Both the position numbers and the translations under genes were made by a program. The notes beneath the pieces were generated by a model that made no database searches, was not told the origin of the DNA, and was given only the letters and a program-made list of their open reading frames with translations. A stretch of DNA of 64,000 nucleotides, taken from NCBI GenBank assembly GCA_963680875.1, contig OY804579.1, positions 53,334,036-53,398,035 of the forward strand. The letters run 5' to 3'. The DNA comes from Bathymodiolus brooksi (lineage: Eukaryota; Mollusca; Bivalvia; Mytilida; Modiolidae). Each line of letters opens with the position of its first letter. The stretch's first letter is position 1. This document shows, piece by piece, positions 1 through 12,293 of this stretch.

Positions 1-328
1 ATTCTAATTTAGTTTTAGATTCGCCTCTCTTGACTGTGGTATTTCTAGGACTGACAAGCAAAGTTGGCAATACTGTTGTTCCTTCACCGGTGTCTAAAAA
101 ATATACATAATCTTATATCATTTTTGGTTATCTATATCAAAAGTTACCTGCTGAGACATCTTTTTTTTTAAGTTCCATGCCTTTTGCCCATTAAACATTA
201 GTATTAATTAGTTTTTTGCTTGGTTCTTTTTTTGTTGTTTAGATAACAGCAATACACATTTTTATGTCATCCACTTACATATATAACAGATGATATGCAT
301 ATTGTGTTGGTAGAACAGTGTCAGTTGT
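1..328. other. AT-rich stretch, no gene seen
   Basis: No exon-like open frame, repeat family or structured RNA is recognisable. It probably lies within or beside an intron of the minus-strand sidekick-like gene. Confidence 0.4.
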
Positions 329-333
329 ATTAT

Positions 334-2860
334 CACAGTGTATAACCGGACAGTTTAAAAAAACGGAAGTTGCTGTACTGTCCGACCAGGTAAATGTTAG
401 TTGCTTGCAGAAATTTCAACAATTTTGGATGATTATCCTTGATTTATTCTTTGAAAGTGGATCAACCGAGGCAACAAAAATAAAAATATACATATGTCAT
501 TTATATTTCTGATCAAATAACAGTGCCCTATTTGAACACTGAAACTGGAAATCGCCGTTTAAACATCGGTGGATGGAATGTTTTCACTCGAAGAAAGGGG
601 GTAAAAATCTATTTTTTCTCCACGAATTCTTTAAATTATGTCAAATATTTTCTCACCATCTCATGAAATAAACATTGACATTTTCAATGCAAGGAAAATA
701 TGACCGTAAACGTACTCATTTTCCTTACGATGGGTGCATTTAACATCGTTCTTCATTGTATGTCACTGTACGCCTAATTGCTACTGTACATTATCATTAA
801 TTGCTGAATCTTAAAACTCATCTGTCCACCTAATTGTTTTTTGTTAAAGTTGATCGAGAACTTTTCTACAGTCTAATCCTTTACAAATTTAGTTTTACCG
901 AAAATTAAGAGTTTATGTGTTGGGGGACTTGTAATGAACTACATTTACCAGATATTCAGTAATCTTAGATGATATGTGATTCAAATATATTTGTATCTTA
1001 TTCCCAGTTTTTGGAACAAGTTAAATGAGTTTTCTCCCGTTTACATAGTTATCTTCCTCTAGCAGCAGGTGTCTATACATTGACTGCAATGATTGTCTTT
1101 TACAACTACGTGATTGATACGAATATCGTGTTTCATACATTAGGAATTAATTCTCGCCACAATGTACCGGTGCAATAATATAAGACGAGTCCCGAGAGTA
1201 ATGCGTATTCTTAAAACAATATTATGTCTGTGAAGTCATCAGATGAACAGCTTTGGCGAAGTTGATTTGGATGAAGAACGATTTTTTTCTCTGTCCTCTG
1301 TTGATTAAGATAATAAAACATTTATAGCATGGTAATGTCCGGACACATGCAGATTTGTTCACCCTAGAAAATCATAATTTCCTTCGAGCAGAGCCCTCAG
1401 GATATGCTTTTCGTCGGGTGAACAAATTTTCATGTTTATCCTGCAATCAAGCTATTTGCGACCTAATAACAGGGATCAGATGAACTTGAGTCGCATTAGG
1501 CCATAGACTGTTACTTGTTGACATGAAGGGCGCGCATAGCGTAGTTAGTGTGCCAGGTACGTCACGACATTTCCTGCGTTTTGGTAGCAGTCGGAATCAT
1601 CTTCAAACGTAGTTACAGGCATCTATTGTAGCAATTTTATGATTGCAGGATAAAGACAATACACAATCATTATCGGAAAATATAAAATGTTTTGGGTCCT
1701 CTTTGAAGCATGCGAAAAAGGCTTGCTAAAGCTTGCCTTTTCTCATGTTTCTTAAGCTCGCCGAAATAAATCTTATATTTTGCGACAATGACTATGTATT
1801 GTATATATACGGTACCTCCTAACCATGCAATAAATGTATACTGTTGAGCCAATGCATAATGTCTGTAAAATGATATATGTACGAAGCCATCTTTGTGCTA
1901 GTTAGCCATTACAATCCCGTTCTACCTGACTTTGAAATTACCAATTATCTTTTTAATTACAGATATGGATCCCACTCTGATTCGACAATGTCGATGTGTT
2001 ACCTGTTCCCTCACTTCCAACGTATTTCCAGAAATTATAGACCATAATATTATCAACCACCCAGAGTCTGAACTAAAAATTAAAGTGTATTTATCGAATT
2101 AGAAAACGTTACATACCAAAAACTTTGGTATCGTGCCAGGAAAACAATGGATACTATATTCACAGTAATAAAGGAAAGGACATAATTTTTCAATGAAATG
2201 CACTTTCCAATTTGTTTTTTTGGCAAGATCTGGTATTGATTTTATTTCAAAAACTGTCCATAATCTTTTTGCCAGCAAAAAGTCGTAACCTTACTACACG
2301 TTTTACAATTAAAGATGAGTAAACTGTAAAAAAGTATGAAATTTTAGAACAACAGATAACAACTTTGAAACTTGAAGGAATACACAATTGTGTGGACAGG
2401 ACAGAAAAATTTGTTAGCAATTAGGCCTACAGTGACGTACATTGAAGAACGATGTTAAATGCACCCATCGTAAGGAAAATGAGTGCGGTTACGGTCATAT
2501 TTTCCTTGCACTGAAAACGTCAATGTCTATTTCATCAGATAGTGAGAACATATTTGACATAATTTAAAGAATAAGTGGAGAAAAATTAGATTTTACCCCC
2601 TTTCTTCGAGCGAAAACATACCACCAATGCTTAAACGACGATTTCCAGTTTCAGTGTTCAAATAGGGCACTGTTATTTGATCAGAAATATAAATGACATA
2701 CCTTTGCAGTAATTTTTATTTTTGTTGCTTCGGTTGATCTGCTTTCAAAGAATAAATCACGGATAATCATCTAAAAATGTCAAAAATTCTGCAAGCAACT
2801 AACCTTACCTCAGACAGTACAGCAACTTCCATTTTTGAAACTGTCCGGTTATACACTGTG
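334..2860. mobile_element. 2.5-kb long-inverted-repeat transposon with CACAGTG ends
   Basis: Arms at about 334-782 and 2418-2860 are inverted copies of each other over some 445 bp, with scattered mismatches. Both tips read CACAGTGTATAACCGGACAG going inwards. The element is flanked by the 5-bp direct repeat ATTAT (329-333 and 2861-2865), a good target-site duplication. The 1.6-kb centre shows no transposase-like frame, so the copy is non-autonomous. A CACAGTG tip with a 5-bp duplication is the arrangement known for Transib/RAG-type transposons. That family assignment is inference, because no transposase is present. Confidence 0.75.
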
Positions 2861-3294
2861 ATTATGTCGAATATAAAATCATAGAAAGAGATAAAATCGA
2901 TACCCCTAACACACAAATACATGACCACTCACTTTCCTGGCTTAGTACAGAAGAAGATTTTTTAAATTTCAGCCAATCAGAAACAATAATTGCCCATGAC
3001 AGCCATGTTTTTTCCTGGATCATGATGATTATTTGTTGAGGACCTCAAAAGTATCATTTCTTCAAAGTTTAGTTCCAACAGGCTCAGTAGTTTTAGACAG
3101 GATGAATAAAATGTGACATGTTAACAATGGACGGACATCAGTGATGGCAATAGCTCACATGACTCTTTGGGTCACTATCAGGTAGGCATACAATTTTGAT
3201 AGATACAGTATCTTAATGGTCTGTAGAAGAACAACAAACAAACAATATTTTATTTTAGGTCTTAGTCTTAATATATATCAATGATTTAACTTAC

Positions 3295-3579
3295 CTTCAA
3301 CTCTGAGGACAAATTCATTAGAAGATTTACTCATTCCATTGTATGTGTTGAACGCTTCAGCTTTATATATATTTCCGTTATCCTGAATTCTTGTATTCAA
3401 TAAAACTAAATTATTTTGCAGAGTGATTTGGTGCTCAACAGAACTCACTGGTGCCCCGTCGACAAACCACGAAATATCAGGCTCCGGCACAGCGTTGATG
3501 GACGGTAAGTTTATAACCACACCCTCTCCTGATTGAACATCTATACTTAGGTTAGAATGTGTTTCAAAGTCATCCAAAT
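3295..3579 (-). CDS. sdk: sidekick-like exon 3: Ig domain 2
   Basis: A 285-bp symmetrical phase 1-1 exon. The acceptor follows a T-rich tract (ttttgttttcag) and the donor is GAAG|GTAAGT. It encodes 95 residues, including LPSINAVPEPDISWFVDG and NNLVLLNTRIQDNGNIYKAE, a V-set/I-set strand pattern without the usual cysteine pair. The first codon is completed by the T from exon 2. Confidence 0.85.
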
Positions 3580-6500
3580 CTGAAAACAAAATACCATCTT
3601 TGTCAAATTGGTGTATCTTGTAAGCAGGGCTTTCAATACCTTTCAAGTGTACCACTACTTTACTATTTACAGGAGGTACTTTTTATTAAAATTTGAACAA
3701 TTTACATGAATATCTTATACAACACTGTAAAATCAGGAGGTACGCAAGACTATTTTAGGCGGGTGAAAGTACCTGGTACCGCCACTTATTGAAAGACCTG
3801 TGCATGAAACAGTATGTATACGAACAATATCTATGACTACAGTGCTCCCTCGTTAAACCGCCACCTTCTGTGCAGTTGGTAGTTTGGCGGTATAACGAGA
3901 TTGGCGATAAACTGAGGGACATTGAAAACCGGAAGTTATGTGATCATATGAAAAGATAAACTTTCAACTCGACTGACATGCATTTTGCACTTGTACAAAT
4001 ACATAAGTATAAATAATACATGTTTAATAAATAAATAAATTAGAATAATTATATTCACATCGGAAATGTCCTGTACAGTTTGCAGATCTTTGTCAATGTT
4101 GACAAATTCTAGAACCGTCATTTGTAGCTCAGGACATCAAGGTTATTATAAACACGTGACAGCAACAGTTCATCTTCATTTGTGGGGTTATTGAAAGATC
4201 CCATTTAATTGTCAAATTATCCGCAATTTGTTGTTATGTTAATTTTGGATTTTCCTTTGCATAACTTATAATTGCACGTTTTTGTTTGTCGTCTAATTAA
4301 TTACGCTTTCTCTTCAAGCACGACATTTTTATGACAACTAATTAAATCACAAATTTTACTCAGGATTAAAAATACAAATGTAATCACTAGAAAAGTAAAT
4401 ACAGGTAGTTATTCTAATCAAAACAACTGATCACTGTTCTGACCCTCAACTATGAGATCAATGACCGTGTCCGATGACCAGTTTTGACATTCCATAATTA
4501 ACGATCAATACACAGCTGTCAAAAGGTAGTTGTGGGCGGTACTAACGGGGGAATTTAAATTGGTTTTACAACTTTTGTGTCTGAAAACCTGTGGTGGATG
4601 GCGGTAGCTGAGTTTGGCAGTATAACAGGGTATTTTTAATGGGGGAAATCGGGACAGACGAGAATTTTGGCGATAGGCGAGGTTGGCGATAGACCGAGGG
4701 AGCACTGTATATGTTTACAGGGTGTCCTCACTATTGTCTTTACTGGTTTATTACTGATAGAAAGAAAGGATATGGATGTAAGCGATATTACTCTGAGAAA
4801 TTCATTTTAGTAAATCAAACCAACGAATTGTTTACCATCAAACCTGTATATAAAGGCAACTCAAGGGAACTTGTAATAGTGTCCTTTATGAGCTCAGCAG
4901 TTGTCCTTTATATACAGGTTAAAATTATATGCACTATTAATTAATGGGAAAAATGACTGCCCTTTATAGACAGTGATTTGTTACATAGAGGTGCCTTTAA
5001 ATAAGGCAGGTTTGACTGTATATATACATTATAAATTAGCACTTACAAGCTACTATGATGTCTGTTCCTTCACTCCTAATAGCTCCAAGATAATTTTTAG
5101 CTACACATCTATAATTTCCAGCATTGGCCCTGGTAACAGATTGTATTTTATAGGAATACACACTCATGTTGAATTCTGTTATATAAATGCCATCCTTCAT
5201 CCATCTATAAGCTGCCCTGGGATTACAAGAGGTTTGACATGATACTATTTTAAGTGAACCTTCTGGTACTTTATTTTGTGACTGGGGTTCTGAAGCAAAC
5301 ACTTGTGGGGGAAACTCTGGAAAATAAGAAGTGCATTCAGTAAATAGAGAAAGACAACCATTTATACGAGGACTACTGCAAGATAAGGTTGCACTTTAGG
5401 TGGCCACTGAGGGTGAAAAATGAAACACCTTTAATCATTCCAAATCTTAGTTGTTTTTGAACATAAACATAATACCTACAAGATTCCAACTGATCAGGGA
5501 TAGTTTCCATCATTTTGATTGAAAAAATGTTTTTAAAGATAATGCTGTCAAAAAATCTGTATGTATGGGACAATCGCTTATAATTATTTAAAAATTGTCC
5601 TCTAAAGACGTTATCACTTGCTTTATTATATTTTGAAATCAGAACTAGTTTGCTTTCAACACTATAGAACAACCAGAGATTTTTGGTAAGATATCTTTTT
5701 ATAATTTTCCCATTTTCCAGCTGCCTTAAAATAAGTGCAAAAATTGTTGATTTTTTTCTCTTTAAAAATTATACAAGCTAAACTATTCTTCATTTAACAT
5801 AGTGATTATGAAATTTTACTATTCAAATGCATACAGGCTGTCAGAATTGAATTTTTTGTTTATATTAAAAGTTGCCAATATTCGATGTTTCATACTAATA
5901 AATGAAATAATTATTAAAATATCTGATTTATAAAATTCACAATAGACTATTTTTAAAATGTTTGATTTTCCATATTCTTATCCCATACGTAAGATTTAAT
6001 TGACCATATTTAGTCAAATTAAACGAAACAATAACATTCTATCAGGGCTCACGTTGGAGGGTGATTCGGGCGAAGAAGTCGCCTTGTGGCTGCTCACTTC
6101 GCTTTGTACTAGTGCCAAAAGAGAAGTGGAAGTCGCCCTGTAGTTTTACCAAGTTGCTTTGCTAATTTTAACTGTTTTAACAGTAAAACATCGGTATATT
6201 TTTACTACAAAATTTCCGTTTTTCAAACCACCATTGTAAAGGGACGTAATCGAAACAGTTACGAAAATAAAAACTGTACTACGGATCCATACTCTAGAAA
6301 ATAACGTCGGTATTGTTTCATTTCATTTATTTGGGGTTTGATGGCGGCTATCCAAAGGGATTGTTAACTTTGTGGATATGATTAGTTTCTTAATTAATAT
6401 CAATCAGTGATTAAAGAGAAGCAATGTAAATAATATACACTCATTAAAATTTGATTAAATAATTAGCGATTTCAGAGTTTTGTCATTTTATCTATGTGTG

Positions 6501-9500
6501 ACTTGTTTGAAACAATGCTGATTTCAAAATAAAATTTATTATTCAATTTTATTTATTTATTATTTATTGGACAATAGTTGACTGTCATATATGTGCCTTT
6601 ATCATCTGCAAGACAAAACAAAGAATCTGAAAAGGGTTTATTTAATACAAACAAACAAAAAACAAATACAAGGACATATGTAAATCAGAGAGATGATATG
6701 CTAACAAAAACAAGGAATTAAACAACTACTGAATATACCTTAATGCATAACAAGTACATCATAACATATGAATGCCACGATAATGCCCAGCGAATGTGAA
6801 AAGTGGTAAAATAAGAGAAATATTTTGACTTCTCCCTGTTGTCTCTCACTTCTCCCTCTGATTTCAAAGTAGTGGGAGTCCTGTCTATATTAAAATCTTC
6901 CAATTGTTTTAAAGAAATAAGGTGATGAAAATTGTAAACTAAACCTTTTTCATAAATTTGATATAAAAAAGATAAGAAAGAATCACCAAATTAATCTTTT
7001 TTTTCCATAAAAGAAACAACACATATATATTAACTCCTGTTTCTCCCAAAATTTAAAAAAAAATTGACTGAAAAGCTGATTACATTATGAAGTCTTCATT
7101 TTGTATAGTGTTCAGAATTAAAATTGTAGCATTTGACTCATTCTTACAAGTATAAAACTAGGAAGAACAGTTTTAGATACCTAAAACTTATGTCTCCCCT
7201 TAATGCGGCCATCTGTACAACAACCTATCTCGAAAGACAAAAATGTTATGGCCCGGACAAGAAAATACTATTTAAAAAACCATTATTTGACCTTGAGGTC
7301 AAAGGTCAAGGTCCCACGAAGGTCATTACAGTAAGCGACACACCGCCTTATGGTCATGCATCCACATACCAAATATCATTGACCTATCTCGAAAAACAAA
7401 AATGTCCTGGCCCTGACAAGAAAATACTATTCAAAAAACAATTATTTGACCTTTAGGTCAAAGGTCAAGGTCCCACGAAGGTCATTACAGTATGTGACAC
7501 ACCGCCTTATGATCATGCACCCACATACCAAATATCATTGACCTATCTCGAAAGACAAAAATGTTATGTCCCAGACATGAAAATACTATTTAAAAAACAA
7601 TTATTTGACCTTAAGGTCAAAGGTCCAGGTCCCACAAAGGTCATTATGGTACGTGACACACTGCCTTATGGTCATGCACCCACATACCAAATATCATTGA
7701 CCTATCTCGAAAGAAACAACTGTTTGACCTTGAGGTCAAAGGTCAAGGTCCCACAAAGGTCATTACGGTACGCAACACACCGCCTTATGGTCATGCACCC
7801 ACATACCAATTATCATTGACCTACCTCGAAAGACAAAAATGTTATGGCCCGGACAAGAAAATGGTATTTATAAAAAACAATTATTTGACCTGGAAGTCAA
7901 AGGTCAAGGTCCCACGAAGGTCATTATGGTACGCGACACACCGCCTTATAGTCATGCACCCACATACGAAATATCATTGACCTATCTCGAAAGACAAAAA
8001 AGTTATGAACCGGACAAGCTTCGCTGAGAAGAAGCGGAAGAAAAAAATCAGACTAAAACAATATGTCTCCCTTCGTTCGAAGGAGAGACATAATAATACT
8101 TTTTACAATTTTGTTCCATATTCAAGATTGTATAGCCCATATTTAGAAGTAAAATTAAACTAGTATTACTGTGAGCACAGCTCACTAAGATATACCCCCC
8201 ACTCCCCACATCTGTCCAACCTATTTCCATAACCAAAGCATTACTGATTGTTCCGACCAAAAATGAAAGGGACCCTCCTCTCTTCACCGCTAAGTTGCTG
8301 ATAAAATTTCAAAACATTCTGAGAAACACTACTCAAGTTATCATACGACATAGGGTAAAAATCCTATTTTCCGTCATATCAAGTCCAATAACTCTGGAAC
8401 GGCAAAAGTGAAAATCATCAAAAAAGAAAGGGATCCTCCTCTCTTCACCAGTAAACAGCTGATAAAATTTTAAAAGATTCTAAGAAACACAACTCAAGTT
8501 ATCGTACGACATAGGATTTGTCTACAGACGGACGGACAGACAGACAGACGGACACGGTGAAACCAGTATACCCCCCTACAACTTCGTTGCGGGGGGTATA
8601 ATAATTCGGAAACATCATATTTAAATCTTCCAAGTGTTTCAAAGTACAATGTAGTAAGGTGGTAGAAATAGTAAATTAGACCTTTTAAGTTAATTTTATA
8701 TGAAACAATCAGCAATTGGATCATCAAACAGCTATTTTTTTTCCAAACAAGAAGCAAATTTATACAAATACCAATTCTTGCTTCGTGCAAAAAATAAACA
8801 AATTTTAGACTGACTAATCTGATTTAACCGTCCAAGTAGTCAACACATTGTATAATATTCAGAATTAATGATGCATTCTTACAAAAAAAACTTGCTATTT
8901 TTTGTCACATATAGGACTACCGATATATAGTGTAAATCTTATCTATGGGACGAAAGTTTGCAATATTTATTTTGTTGTGGATTTCACTTACATTTAATTT
9001 AGAAAGTAATGCAGTCTGCGAAATTAAGCGGTAGTCCGAAGCCTGATGCGTGTAAAATTGTACACAGGCATATAAAATGTGTAGTTCCACAAGCCTGATG
9101 GGCGTGTGAAAAAAAGTCATAGTTTCAAAAGTTGATTTCATACGATATTGTGTGTAGATGATATTTGCCGATCATGAAATTTCATCACCAATGTAAACAG
9201 GTGAGCACATGTATCATTCTGGTTTTGAAAGAAGTTAAATTTCTTGCATTTCTTGCCTTGCAAAGAAATTATTTCATGTATGTTTTACCTTAAAGATTAT
9301 CAACTGCAATGAATTTCATTCTGACTTAATCAGTGTTTTGATCAACTTTTTTTATTATCGAAATACACTTTCTAGCATGTCAACACCATATTTAAAATTT
9401 CTCAATTTTTAAACCATCAAATATCATTAATATTTCATTTATTTTCAATAACTTTCATATATATAATTATCAGGGCGAATGGACCCACTTTTAGGGTGAA

Positions 9501-10979
9501 CGTGTATAGGGCGAACGGACCCGGAACCGACTCTGGGCAGCCTTGCAAGATAGGACACATAATTTCTGAATAAGCGTGTGCACAGCTTAGTGCTGTTCGT
9601 AGTTGACGTGTAATTTAATATAATAAATTGAAACCTCTCCACATAACAAAAATTTTAATGTGGACTGAGCAAGATAACAAGTGTTATCCAGTTGCGATGT
9701 CAGGAATCCGGGTCGTTTCGCCCCGGAAAGTGAGTCAATTCGCCCCACTTAATCGCTATTATATTATAATAGATGAATTCTTTTTCGACAATTTTTTGGT
9801 AATTAATTATTTATTAGTTGTATGCAAAAAAAGAAAATAATTCATTCATTTTGGTCTACTTTAATTATTTATTTATTGGTTGTATACAAAAAAAATAATA
9901 ATTCATTCATTTTGGTCAGTGGAATATTGTTGAACACAAAAGGGAGAATATTTTTCTCAAAAAAGAATCATCGTGAAGGGGTTTAGATTCACTTAATGTG
10001 TACAGAATGGCAACAAAATACGACGAAATCGACTAACGAAGACATTAAACTCTCCTTCATATGCTAATTTCTCGTATATTTATAACAATAATAAATATCA
10101 GATTTCGTATCAGGTGTCAAACAATGAAAGTGAACAAAGAAATTTTACACATTTAATCAGGTGTCAAACAAAGACTAAAGCAATACATAATATTAAACAC
10201 GTCAAGAAAGCATGTTACCGTGTAATTATGAGGAAGAAATTACGAGGAAGACAAAAATAAAGTACCCATGAACAAGCCTTACAACATCCAAAATACGAAT
10301 ATTTGCAATGGTATTTTCCATATTTCATTTTTTAAAGCACTATTAATAAATGAGGGCGAAAAGACTCGGGGAGAGAAGGGAATCGGGGCGAAACGACCCG
10401 GGGCGAACGGGAATAGGGGCAAAACGACTCAGGGGGCAAACGGGATTCGGTGCGAAACGACCCGGTACCGATTTCAGTTGTACTGTTTCGTAATTATTGC
10501 ACTAAACAACGCTAAAATATTTACGAAATAAAGGGACATTTATGCAATATGCATGAAATAAACTAATTCACAACAGTAGTCAATTGTATCATTCTATCCT
10601 TTTCTAGAAGTTATGATGTGGAACAAGTGATTGTGATTGTAATTTGCCCAAAAAGGCTATATCAGTAAATGGTTTGAAAATTGGTCAAGCTCTTGACTTT
10701 AGTCTTTGCCCTTTGGCTAAATGTGACTCAACAATCTGTTGGCAGCTAAATCTACGAGCTTGTTTACATGTCTTTTTAATTTCATTTTACAGGATTTCAA
10801 AGGTAAGCAATAATTTTCTCAAACTCACATAAATTGAATTTCTTCTTACCTTGTTGCATGGAACATTTTTCAGGACACACCAGCAGCAAAGTTATGAAAG
10901 TAGTGAAGTATATTGAACTGGCTAGAGATTTGTGAATGGCAGATAGTTTGACACGTTTCATTGTTACAAGAAATTGCAT
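3295..10979 (-). CDS. sdk: sidekick-like Ig cell-adhesion protein, N-terminal part (partial, runs off left edge)
   Basis: Three exons join in phase: 10979-10850 (signal peptide), 5316-5047 (Ig1) and 3579-3295 (Ig2). Every junction is phase 1 with normal GT...AG borders, and the last donor leads out of the window. Sidekick proteins are homophilic adhesion receptors with six Ig domains, thirteen fibronectin III domains and a transmembrane tail, acting at neuronal synapses and epithelial junctions. The link between the Ig domains reads VAYLDDF, matching the sidekick linker VAYMGxF. Ig1 keeps its Cys-Trp-Cys core, ending NAGNYRCVAKNYLG. Ig2 keeps the Trp (ISWFVDG) but has no canonical cysteine pair, also as in sidekick Ig2. 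Fibronectin domains and membrane segment lie outside. Intron 1 (5317-10849) is rich in transposons. Another N-terminal Ig protein is possible but less likely. Confidence 0.82.
3840..4707. mobile_element. Tc1/mariner- or pogo-like non-autonomous element
   Basis: The ends read CAGTGCTCCCTCG in inverted orientation and are flanked by TA on both sides (3838-3839, 4708-4709). Inside are repeated subterminal phrases such as TTGGCGATA and GGCGGTA. CAGT-type ends with TA duplications are typical of pogo/Tigger elements. No transposase frame is present. It sits in an intron of the sidekick-like gene. Confidence 0.65.
4845..5035 (+). repeat. dispersed repeat, inverted copy at 49045-49200
   Basis: Phrases such as CCTTTATATACAGGTT and AATAAGGCAGGTTTGACTGTA occur here and, reverse-complemented, at 49045-49200 (AGTCAAACCTGCCTTAAA). 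This marks a two-copy dispersed element. The right side abuts the Ig1 exon donor, so it may supply intron sequence next to the splice site. Confidence 0.5.
5047..5316 (-). CDS. sdk: sidekick-like exon 2: Ig domain 1
   Basis: A 270-bp phase 1-1 exon between acceptor ttattttccag and donor GCTT|GTAAGT. The 90 residues begin FPPQVFASEPQSQNKVPEG, then SCQTSCNPRAAYRWMKDG and AGNYRCVAKN, a complete I-set Ig fold core with Cys, Trp and Cys. One extra cysteine sits four residues after the first core cysteine. Confidence 0.87.
5320..7180. other. intron 1 of the sidekick-like gene, left part
   Basis: AT-rich DNA without exon-like frames. The segment near 6050-6180 repeats GAAGTCGCC phrases and looks like an old degenerate repeat. 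Nothing else is recognisable. Confidence 0.4.
7188..8095. mobile_element. dispersed element with TATGTCTCC ends and internal tandem repeats
   Basis: It begins TTATGTCTCCCCTT and ends in a hairpin-like AAGGAGAGACATA. The body is about six tandem units of roughly 120-160 bp, each containing CCTATCTCGAAAGAC, GGTCAAAGGTC and CACACCGCCTTATGGTCATG. Apparent open frames here arise from the repeat, not from a gene. This type of repeat is common in mollusc genomes (from memory). Confidence 0.65.
8158..8602 (-). mobile_element. TATACCCCCC element, copy 1
   Basis: Reverse-complement relative of 20440-21142. Both contain two or more units of about 170 bp with GAAGAGAGGAGGATCCC, ATCAGC and CTATGTCGTATGATAACTTGAG, plus a GACGGACGGACAGA microsatellite. 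One end is a hairpin, TATACCCCCC...GGGGGGTATA, at 8566-8600. Non-coding. Confidence 0.6.
8610..9460. other. intron DNA, no feature seen
   Basis: AT-rich, no exon-like frame with splice borders, no clear repeat family. Confidence 0.35.
9465..10475. mobile_element. GGGTCGTTTCGCCCC repeat cluster
   Basis: Phrases CCGGGTCGTTTCGCCCC (about 9706) and, inverted, GGGGCGAAACGACCCGG (about 10390 and 10460) bracket about 770 bp. A related GGGCGAACGGACCC stretch lies at 9470-9535. The right end repeats the phrase several times. A short duplication containing ATTCATTTTGGTC occurs at 9840-9920. It resembles a non-autonomous DNA element, but I could not fix the ends or a target duplication. Confidence 0.45.
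10850..10979 (-). CDS. sdk: sidekick-like exon 1: signal peptide
   Basis: The open segment starts at ATG 10979 (or the in-frame ATG at 10961) and ends CAAG|GTAAGA at 10850 in phase 1, which fits the phase-1 start of the Ig1 exon at 5316. The peptide has a basic N-terminus (MKRVKLSAIHK) followed by the hydrophobic core SIYFTTFITLLLV, so it reads as a secretion signal. No other exon in the window joins the Ig1 exon in phase. The assignment rests on phase and character, not on homology. Confidence 0.6.
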
Positions 10980-12280
10980 ACGCTTATCAAGATTATAGTA
11001 AATAAAATTAAATTCAATGAAAACTAGAAAATTTCTTTATTCTCCACCATCGGAAGTTGTGATCCGCCATATTGATAAATAAACCTCCGGACACCGCATC
11101 TCAAAATACGTTTTTAGTCCAAATAGCTAGTCTTAACGCTTAATCTTGTACAAACTCTGAAGGTTTTTTAAATCTTTCATAAAATCATCGTCAATGTGTA
11201 TTCCTAAATGTTTGTAAATGTCCAGGTAAGAGGCAGCTATATCCAAATTCCATAAAACCTATGCAGTTCCGTTCACGTGACCAAAACAAATTACCTGATT
11301 GGACGACAGCGATGAGAAATAGGGACAGTGAGTCAGGACAGGTAAGTTAAGTATACTTGAAAGGTGTCATATCGCGTAAATCTTTTCACCCACTAATTTT
11401 GTATTATTTTCTCACATATCCAATCTTACACAAAATGGATACACTCCTTTCAAAAATTAAATTGAATACAATTTTACATAATTTTACCTGTTTTAAGTTA
11501 TTTCAGAAATCTACTGTAGTTATTTTGAAGACACAAATTCGGATTAATGAAAAAAATATATATTGAATGGATAAAAAGCAAATGCAAACATTTGATTTGC
11601 AGTTGGAACCACCAAAGAGTTACCATTAAGATAAATTATCGTGATGTGCTTGCTTGGGAGGAGAGGCGACTATATAAGCTAGCTTGAAGTAGATGGAACG
11701 TTCAGCTAGAATTTCTTCATTTTTCGCCTAGAACAGGCATATCATTTAACCATTTAAAAAATACAGATATAAATTAGGCCATCCTACTTTCAACACGAGA
11801 ATTAATATAAGCAAATTCGTAAAATTGACACATTTGAATTTAAAAACAGTATCACATCTGAAACGGGGGTGATTGCCCACCCCTCCCCGAATTGAAGTTT
11901 GAAAAATGACTACACTGATGTTTTTGAATTAACCATACGTTATACTTCTGAGCTGAGAGGACAATATTATAACGTTTAAAACTTAAAATGAGAGGTTTGT
12001 TGAAATAAAAATTATGCTATATTTCAGTAAGGTTTTCATGGTACTTCGACCAGCAGTTAATTAAGGAAGTATTTTTTGTTGTTTTTAAAGATATTCTTTT
12101 ACATTTTTGTCACACATGTTGTAGATTTTTTGTGAATAAACTAATGTCAAGTTGAAAAATCGAAAGCCTAAGCCCTTGTCGTTTTTCGTTGTAGACTGTC
12201 CTGTGGAAGTTTGAGATTTTTGCAGTCAACAAAATCAATTAATCCGCCAAATGATCCACCTAATAACTCCCGTCTCTACT
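10980..12280. other. 5' flank of the sidekick-like gene, no gene seen
   Basis: Holds the likely promoter or 5' UTR side of the minus-strand gene, but I cannot place a start site. No repeat family recognised. Confidence 0.3.
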
Positions 12281-12293
12281 GCAGAGCATACTG

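Noticed and set aside
7133..8027. Plus-strand frames with repeated TYLERQKCYGPDKKILF-like peptides
   Set aside because: They are internal tandem units of a dispersed non-coding element; frames change between units.
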